This document shows positions 57,339 to 64,000 of a DNA stretch of 64,000 nt, one piece after another. The DNA is from Lasioglossum baleicum (Eukaryota > Arthropoda > Insecta > Hymenoptera > Halictidae): the NCBI RefSeq assembly GCF_051020765.1, contig NC_134942.1, forward strand, positions 2,604,001 through 2,668,000, written 5' to 3'. The notes beneath the pieces are model-generated. The model ran no database searches. It saw nothing but the letters and a program-made list of their open reading frames with translations, and was not told the origin of the DNA. Each line of letters opens with the position of its first letter. Positions within the stretch are counted from its first letter, which is position 1. The position numbers and the translations under genes were made by a program.

Positions 57339-58038
57339 AAGCATGCGTGGATGCAATTACCTAAAAATCTCTGATTGCGAGACGTTCGTTTTAACTGTTT
57401 TAAGGCAAGGCAAGAAAATCGTAAATAAATTGTTGGAAGAGAATAAATTGTATAATAATTACGTCGATCGAGCAACAATATAAACAAGTATATTTTACGT
57501 AGCTATTTAAGGTTAAGCTGTTTACTTCCGTCCACCATAATCCGCGAGTTGCCCGACCTACCCATTCGAAAAGTCCCCACCAACGTGGAAGGGAGTCGAT
57601 TGTAAAGCGGTCTTTACATATGTTTATGATAATAAAAAATAATACAGGTTCGGAGAGTGAAGTTTACGGGCACGTACGGCCGAAATTCTGATCGGAATCG
57701 AGCGGGGACCGGTTGGCCTTTACATTCTTGCGATTGAGAGCCTTTGCAGGGTGCACCGACACGCCTCGGGCGGTTCCCATTGCATCGTCGTCGTCGCTTC
57801 GGACGCCAACACATTCGTTTCTCGGTGCAAGACTGCACCGGTGTACACAATCAAACTGTAAACATGGCCTTGTTGTTCGATTCGTCTGACGTATGGAACG
57901 TGCAACCAGAAAAGGGACTCGCTGTTCCAGCAATTTTTCTCTTGTACGCTTTCAACCCCCGATCATCCCGAGCAATATTTTCTATAGCAACTTTAATCAG
58001 TCGGATCTGGCAGAAATTTTTGGAACTATTCTACCAGA
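57339..58038. other. Unique sequence
   Basis: No gene recognised. The 100-codon frame at 57744-58046 has no domain and ends just inside the next element. Confidence 0.4.
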
Positions 58039-58429
58039 TACAGTAGCGGACAAAAGTTTAGGACCGCTCTAAAGAAGACGATAACTTTTTTAATATTGTA
58101 CTATACGATTTCAACTTTTTTGGGAAGCTAGTGCAATCAGTTTACTAAGGGATGTGAAAAGAAATTTTTTCAAAAGTTGCAATTGATCGGAATTGTTGAA
58201 AAAATACTAAAAGTTGAATTTTTAACTTTTTTATGTGGGCCTATAAAAGTTCAACTTTTAGTATTTTTTCAACAATTCCGATCAATTGCAATTTTTGAAA
58301 AGATTTCTTTTCACATCCTTTAGCAAACTAATTGCTCTAGCTTCCCAAAAAAGTTCAAATCGTATAGTACAGTATTAAAAAAGTTATCGTCTTCTTTAGA
58401 GCGGTCTTAAACGTTTGTCCGCTACTGTA
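58039..58429. mobile_element. Long TA-flanked palindromic MITE (Tc1/mariner-like)
   Basis: TA at 58039-58040 and 58428-58429 bracket 387 bp that is nearly one perfect palindrome: CAGTAGCGGACAAAAGTTTA at the left, its reverse complement with few mismatches at the right, and arms of about 180 bp pairing through GAAGACGATAACTTTTTTAA and AAAATACTAAAAGTTGAA. Ends and target fit Tc1-type elements. Transcripts could fold into a long hairpin. Confidence 0.93.
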
Positions 58430-58564
58430 AGTATTTATGATTATTTTAAAACGCAAAAGTATTGGCGTACTTGTCAATTAATTATACAAACGCATACGAA
58501 CGCGTATAAATGAAAGAAATAGTACAATATTAAATTAATTTCTTTTATTATAGTAATGAAATTC

Positions 58565-58795
58565 TATTGGTTTGGCAAGAAAGTAATTTCGATATTTAAG
58601 GTGAAATGGAGCCCAATTATTTTATTCGAGCAATGAACTTTAAAGAATCAGATATTTTCCCGTTCGTTCGATGATCTTGTGCCAAAAAGAATAAATAAGA
58701 AAATATTTTATTGATTAAAGTTCATCGCTTGGATAAAGAAATGCGGTTTTCTATTTCAGCTTAAAATACCGAAATTAGTTTCTTGCCAACCAATA
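58565..58795. mobile_element. Mariner deletion derivative (irritans-type ends)
   Basis: TA at 58565-58566 and 58794-58795. Ends TTGGTTTGGCAAGAAAGTAA and its reverse complement. 227 bp, sharing interior with the 11127 copy. The minus strand keeps the transposase C-terminus. Confidence 0.92.
58640..58687 (-). pseudogene. Mariner transposase C-terminal remnant
   Basis: The minus strand reads FWHKIIERTGKYLIL then stop, the conserved mariner C-terminal pattern (WxKxIExxGKYL). No catalytic region remains. Confidence 0.78.
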
Positions 58796-59134
58796 GTAGT
58801 AATTCCTTAAATATTTCAAAGAAGGGCTTAAAATTCTGTTCAGAATAGACGTTGGTGAGACTGATGACAAAATGGCGTGGGCGGGGTGGAAATTTGTGAC
58901 ATCGGAGGGTCAATAGAGCACGCGTTAAGAGAAGCGTAGCGGTAGAGGTACAGGTCGTTAGTGGATTCCTGGTAAAGGATTTAATTTATTCAGACGTGGT
59001 CTCGCGAACTGATTCACATGTGCGACTCGGATCTTTAAAAGCCCGGCTGCCGAGTCACAAAACAAACAGTCCGGTCGGTATTAATTCTCGTTAGTGCCCT
59101 CCGCTCCGGGATTACCGATTATTTTTTCGAACGA
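58796..59134. other. Unique sequence
   Basis: No gene recognised. Confidence 0.4.
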
Positions 59135-59135
59135 G

Positions 59136-59186
<51 letters not shown>
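59135..59186. repeat. Compound (AC)n(AG)n microsatellite
   Basis: About seven AC units followed by about 19 AG units. Confidence 0.97.
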
Positions 59187-59188
<2 letters not shown>

Positions 59189-60085
59189 CAGAAGGAAAAA
59201 AGAAAGGGTTGAAGGAAGTGTACAGTGACCGCGCGGTTGCTTTATTGAGATCCGGAGCGAAATATGTCCCGACATTTTAGCCGTCTCTCCTGGCACCAAA
59301 CTCTCTTTGCATTACCTTTCGTTTTTCACCCGGTTCGATTTTTTAACCGCCGCCATCGCGAAAATATCGCTTCGCGCCGCCGCCTGGAAATTTATGCGAA
59401 TTCTTCGCCTGCCTTCCGCGTTCGGTTGATAATGCTTGATCATATCTTTGCGGCATTCTTCGCTCGGATCAAGCGAATTCACTCTAAAAATTGTTTTCCG
59501 AGTTCCGTGTCCAAAGACTTGTCCCCAATCGATGCATCTCTGCATAAAGATCCAATCTACTTATTATTTAATAATATATATAGACTGTATTATTTCCATA
59601 TAAAGCTTCTTGTCTACGCTCGTTAGCAGATCGTTTTGATACACCAACGCTGCACTTCGCGCGACGCGTTATCGTCAATTGCGCGAACGAATGTGCAAAC
59701 TTCAGCTCACATCCACGCAAGAACACAATCCCTCTTTCTCTTCCTGATACGGTTATAATTATCAACGTGAGAAGGCAGCATCTCCCTTCACGATTCGAAG
59801 AATCTTTCGAAACAAAAGATGCAGAAGATTTTCTTTCGAAAGAAAAGTTGTCTCAGCATCGCGAATGCACGTTGCACCTTTTATTTACGTCGGTCGAGGA
59901 TCTTCCAAGAACTGTGTGTACGCATTACGCATTGCAAATGATTAAACGTACTTGGACATTAGAAACTTAATCACAAACAAATTGTTCATTGTTTGTAATA
60001 ACAAATGTCTGATTACAGACAAATATTACACTTACATTACAAGTATACATAAAAATATTACAATGTATCTGTTACAAAAGTTCAA
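59187..60085. other. Mostly unique sequence
   Basis: A possible reverse GACTGCGG-family end (GCATAAAGATCCAATCTAC, 59542-59560). No gene recognised. Confidence 0.4.
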
Positions 60086-60600
60086 CTCTTATACATATTC
60101 TTTTGTAGAATGATCACTGTCTTCATAATCTTGCACGATCTTTTACCAAAATAAAGATATTAAACTGGAGCTATTAAAAATATCAAAATCAATCATAAAA
60201 AGAAGATTTAAAACATCTATTCTTGTGCAAAATGATCACTTTTGCCAAAATAAATGTATATATATGCATTGAGCATGCACAAATATTGAAATGCACCTTT
60301 TTAAAACGATTAAAATCATTGATAAAGAAAGATTGAAAGAATATGTTCTTGTGCATAATGTTACACGCTCTGTTGCAAAAATATTAGGTTGGCAACCAAG
60401 TTCGCGACCTCCACATTTTCTCAAGAAAAGTCATTTATATATGTATTTTTCAAGCACGAGTATTTTATATCAAATTAATCGCAAAATTCCTGTTTCAGAG
60501 AATGGTCACTGAACGAGGTTATAACGATACAACAAAAGAATTACGAAACAAAAGGTCGCGAATTTAAAAAATATGTTCTTGAGCAAAACTGATCACCGCC
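60086..60600. repeat. Degenerate tandem array, about five units
   Basis: A TNTTCTTGTGCAAAATGATCACT-like motif (shown as TTCTTGTGCAAAATGATCAC) begins at about 60096, 60218, 60342, 60487 and 60572. TTAAAATCA(T/A)(T)NATAAA and AAAGATT(T/G)AAA words precede it in the first units, and a TTGCCAAAATAAA-like word follows. Spacings are 122, 124, 145 and 85 bp. A mariner-like end (60384) lies in unit 3. Confidence 0.75.
60384..60406 (+). repeat. Solo mariner-like terminus
   Basis: TTAGGTTGGCAACCAAGTTC then GCG, closely like irritans-type mariner ends. No partner end, although TCGCGAATTTA near 60555 could be part of one. Confidence 0.6.
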
Positions 60601-61507
60601 TCCACGATAGCACTCGGTTCTTTTTCTTCGCAGAGCCGCTCGCGTGTTCGCGACGCGGCGGCGAATGACAGCGCGAAATTAATAAGGAAGGAATTACGAT
60701 TATCCCGGCGAATGGGTAGTAAATCCACAGTGATTATGAATAACCCTTTAAACGCTATAAAAACTTGTTGTGTCGTAACGACAAAAAATAAATTCGTGTA
60801 TTTGGAGCGTGGCATTTATTTACGAGGAGCAACGCGAACTGGCCTCCCTCTCTCTCTTTCTTTTTCTCGTTTTTATTTGTTTCTCCGGGACACGCTGATA
60901 ATTAATCAGAACAAGATATATCATTTTTCAAGGTGATCAGCTCTGTGGGAAATACTGGCGAATATTATACAACGCGTGGACCGCCACACTCGTTCCGCGG
61001 CGAAAAATCGAATAAAAGGCGAAACGAAATTCGATGTTCGTTTTAACGAGAATCGTAATTTCCGACGATTTCGTCGATAAGTTTCCGAACGCATTCATTA
61101 CTTGATACTCTTCTGCTGGATGGTCGCGTGTTTAAGAAGCCACGCTCGATTTATGCGTGATCGTTTAATGAGAAGACGTGGTTCGCACACGCCTGCTGTA
61201 TGTATGCATTTCGTAAATCTCGTCCACCGAAAGTCTGCGCGCGCGAGCTTCGTGTCATTACAGGATGGAAAGTAGTTCAATTTTTGGAGAACCATACTTA
61301 TCGATCGCTCAAAAAATATGTTGCATTTCGCCGTTTTTACCGCGAACTGACACGACGCCCAGAAATTATAGCGTACAGATATTTTTAACATAATTCTCAG
61401 CTTCGATCGCTGCTTTCGCACAGTGGAGAGAAAATCTCTGTGCGAAACAGTTGCACAAAAGGCTCTTGGTTACGTGCATTTTTCTCCAATGAGAGAGTTC
61501 CACATTG
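60601..61507. other. Unique sequence
   Basis: A pyrimidine run at 60846-60870. No gene recognised. Confidence 0.4.
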
Positions 61508-61995
61508 TATGTGAACCATAGTAATATTCGGACACTGTCTAAATATCAAATCATACGTTGTTCACGATTTTCAGCCTATAACTGAACTAAACCTAAGGAT
61601 TTTTATGAAATTTTCAGGATATGTACGATTGACACAGATTTGCAAAACGTATTTTTTAAATTTTCAATATTGGCCTGCGTAAATCGATAACTGCTTTGAG
61701 CAATCGAAATAGTTTTTTTTCATCGGTAACAGTTATCGTGGGGGATCCAACTTTTTCAACACTAATAACTGTTACTTGTAACCAAAAAGTATAAAAATCG
61801 ATTTTTTTTATCATTTTGTTCTTCGAATTTTGTTCTGTATATTTTGTGTAGATTATCTGAAATTTCAATAATAATCAACTGTTTATTAATGATTTTTATC
61901 GTAGAAAATTTTAGAATAACTGTTATTTTTGCGTTGAAGTGTTAAGAAAGTTGTTGTCCTTTTAAAAGGTCCGAATATTACTGTGGTTCACTGTA
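61508..61995. mobile_element. Tc1-like MITE, TA-flanked
   Basis: TA at 61508-61509 and 61994-61995. Left end GTGAACCATAGTAATATTCG; right end in reverse complement CAGTGAACCACAGTAATATT. 484 bp, AT-rich, no transposase. Terminal CAGTGAACCAC with TA target fits Tc1-type elements. Confidence 0.85.
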
Positions 61996-62088
61996 CGTAT
62001 CTTTGATTTTTGTACCGTGTTATGTTAAAATCGTGTAAAAAGAGTGTATTTAGACAAAGGCAGACTCTCTGTCTGCGGGTCCGCGCAG

Positions 62089-62108
62089 ACGGTGATAATT
62101 ATCACCGT
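62089..62108. promoter_or_regulatory. Perfect 20-bp palindrome
   Basis: ACGGTGATAATTATCACCGT is an exact inverted repeat with no spacer, resembling a dimeric protein-binding site. Function unknown; chance cannot be excluded. Confidence 0.35.
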
Positions 62109-62319
62109 GAGAAACGTCATGTATCACCCAAGGCGACCCACCTTACAGGAGATGGTGCCGATGCTGATGTCGGTGGTGGTGGCGACGGCGGCGATGGTGG
62201 TGGTTGCTTTCAAAAGGGTCTTCCACCTCCTACGTGGTGAAAGAGGAGGAATGGATGGACGTGGAATAGAACAGGAAAGGGAGAAAGCCGAGAGAGACGG
62301 GGACCCAGACGAGAGAGTA
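62109..62319. other. Purine- and GGT-rich low-complexity sequence
   Basis: GGTGGTGGT/GGCGAC triplets near 62171-62207, then GA-rich DNA. Plus-strand frames are low-complexity. Confidence 0.5.
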
Positions 62320-62338
62320 AGAGAGAGAGAGAGAGAGT
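62320..62338. repeat. (GA)n microsatellite, short
   Basis: Nine GA units within a longer purine-rich stretch. Confidence 0.9.
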
Positions 62339-63460
62339 GAGAGCAGGATTTCGATGAAGCAGCACGCGGTGGGATTTGATTTACGCATTGGGTCATTAAA
62401 TTGGATGTATTGTGCGATAGAACGCTGCGCTGGAATGACTGTTCAGGATCCTCCATAAGGACTTAATTACTGTACCGTGGCCTCTGTCCGGTTTAATCAG
62501 CCGACGTGTTTAGGGATTCGCGAAAACCTGGGGGACGGTCTGTCGTTTGCCATCTTGGTCCCCTGCTGGATCTTTAAGATCTACAGATTAAGGGGAATCG
62601 GTATGCGATCCGCTGCCGTTGAGATCCAGTTAGACCGATTACGTGGAAAAGTTTGCAAAATATTTGTCCACATACCACTCCCAAACAGGCCACAATCTTT
62701 TACTGCGACTACAAATTCTGTCAGTGTTAAAATAAAATAATAATAATGCTATTGATTTATGTAAGCGCGTTACAAATTAAAATTGTTTGATCTGGAGAAA
62801 TACGTATATATATATAATATGGTTATATATTGTAGAATTATTCAGTAGAAATTCTATAAGAGTGTTCAAGCAAAATGAGAATGCTTTTCAAATTTATAAT
62901 TGACAGATTGTTGGTTTTGAAGAAATGCATAGCATGGTAATATAATTTAGTAGATACTCTATTAGGGCTCAAATCAAATGAGAACGTCATGTTCAACATT
63001 CTTACAAACCGTGAAACTTTTGTATCGCTTTTTTGTACTTAATCATGGATTAAAAATGTTAAGGATGTCTACATTAGGAAGATAGGTCGATACTATCGTG
63101 GTAAATATCGAAAAAACGATAGAAAATTTCCGGGAAAGTATACATAGGCTGGGAAACGAGCCTTGAACATAATAAGGATCGTTATCCGGCATTTTTTCAG
63201 CTGAAGGTCTTGAAGCCTTGGAACGAATCCGTTGATTCCTGTGAAGTCGCCGTGAGGGCAATTCCGGCTGGAATCGACCCTCGTGAATCGTCTTAGAGGT
63301 CGAAATATCGATACACCCGGCTCCAGCCAGCGGACGTGTACCGTGAGAGAGGTGATATTCCGGTTTCCAGGTTGCAAATTGTGAATTGCGAGGTGTTACG
63401 GCCGTGCGAAACCTTCGCGATCACTGTCGTTTAACAAACTTCAAACTGTAACCTTTAACT
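62339..63460. other. Unique sequence
   Basis: No gene or element recognised. Confidence 0.4.
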
Positions 63461-63490
63461 ACCCGCGCTGGTGTAAAAAGTACACCAAAA
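63455..63490. repeat. Possible TTAA-type terminus with hairpin
   Basis: ACCTTTAACTACCCGCGCTG followed by a TGGTGTA...TACACCA stem (63469-63487). It resembles hymenopteran TTAA repeats that I recall, but no second end is seen. Confidence 0.3.
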
Positions 63491-64000
63491 TGATTAAATA
63501 GTTACGTGAAAATTAAAGTAAGATTTCATCGACATTGAGCAACCGAAGATCGTAGCTAACCAATTGACACGATGCTTAAAGTCTCAGAACTACAGATTCC
63601 AAATCCACTCTAAATTACAAACCAACTATCACAAAAATCGTTCACAAAACTCTCGTCTCGTATTCTCAGAGTACCACAAGACCAACTAAACCCCTACCTA
63701 GATCCCTACACCCTGCGCAGGGTTTAGAATCCCGCATTCGCGGAGCCACCCCGGTCGGCGAGCAGGGAGTCGTCCCGATGAAAAACCGAATCAATCGTCC
63801 GCTATCAATCCTCGGTCAGAAAAAGCCCTCCCCACCAGAAATTCCCACGTGTCCGGCATTCGAATTCCAGGGGACCAGGAAGATGCCAGGAAGGGAGCAA
63901 TCCGGGGATGAGGTGGGGGATTCGCGACGAAATAAGACCGCGGCGAGAGTGGTACACGAGGACCCACGGCGGAACTCATTTTAATTAGAAGGGGTCCTTC
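63491..64000. other. Unique sequence
   Basis: No gene recognised up to the window edge. Confidence 0.4.

Noticed and set aside
2979..59560. Dispersed repeats considered as a CRISPR-like array
   Set aside because: Copies are kilobases apart, in both orientations, with terminal inverted pairs. This is a transposon pattern in a eukaryotic genome.
1..64000. tRNA and rRNA genes
   Set aside because: Scanned by eye for T-loop motifs of the GGTTCGAATCC type with matching stems; no complete cloverleaf was found.

Overview
The window looks like non-coding DNA from an insect nuclear genome, most probably a hymenopteran (bee or ant-like wasp relative). The evidence is long CT/GA microsatellites, sharp swings between AT-rich DNA and CpG-rich blocks, irritans-type mariner ends beginning TTGGGTTGGC, and TTAA-flanked elements with ends of the CCCTTTGCAC type, which I recall as common in hymenopteran assemblies (that recollection is not checked). 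I found no protein-coding gene, tRNA, rRNA, CRISPR array or viral gene that I can defend. The open frames are short, overlap on both strands, and in the longest cases follow CpG-rich or CT-repeat composition. It is best read as a large intergenic or intronic interval.

Layout. 1-9 kb: CpG-rich blocks (about 0.8-1.5 and 3.4-4.1 kb), a 3-unit tandem repeat at 2.0 kb, two copies of an ACAGGGTGTCTC-type repeat, and a tandem pair of TCAAGGTCA nuclear-receptor-like sites at 7.24 kb. 9.9-12.1 kb: a complete palindromic TTAA element, a mariner remnant and an old 131-bp duplication. 12-17 kb: few repeats, CT and polypurine tracts, and a small TTAA element at 17.1 kb. 18.9-21.1 kb: Tc1-like ends and a foldback element with an asymmetric insertion. 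22-29 kb: two related TTAA foldback elements (23.6 and 28.4 kb) and two copies of a pogo/Tigger-like repeat (24.7 and 27.6 kb). 31.4-34.6 kb: a cluster of five polypurine/polypyrimidine tracts. 35-41.6 kb: diffuse direct duplications, several TA-associated elements with a GACTGCGGATTTTATGC end, and a mariner transposase fragment (39.1 kb). 45-53.5 kb: the densest part, with a mariner deletion derivative that keeps its transposase C-terminus, a 79-bp GA repeat, a hAT-like element, a roughly 146-bp periodic degenerate array, and three TTAA or ACAGGGTGTC elements. 54.7-55.8 kb: a CpG-rich block with a 14-G run. 56-62 kb: a hAT MITE with a perfect 8-bp target duplication, a 387-bp near-perfect palindrome flanked by TA, a second C-terminus-bearing mariner derivative, a degenerate array at 60.1-60.6 kb, and a Tc1-like element at 61.5 kb.

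How the parts work together. Nothing here forms an operon or pathway. The shared theme is non-autonomous DNA transposition: TA-targeting (mariner/Tc1/pogo-like), TTAA-targeting (piggyBac-like by target site) and 8-bp-duplicating (hAT-like) elements. None carries an intact transposase, so all would depend on enzymes encoded elsewhere. A second theme is old direct duplications with units of about 85-180 bp at eight or more places. Candidate regulatory signals (the 7.24 kb site, GAGA-type tracts, CpG blocks) are inferences only.
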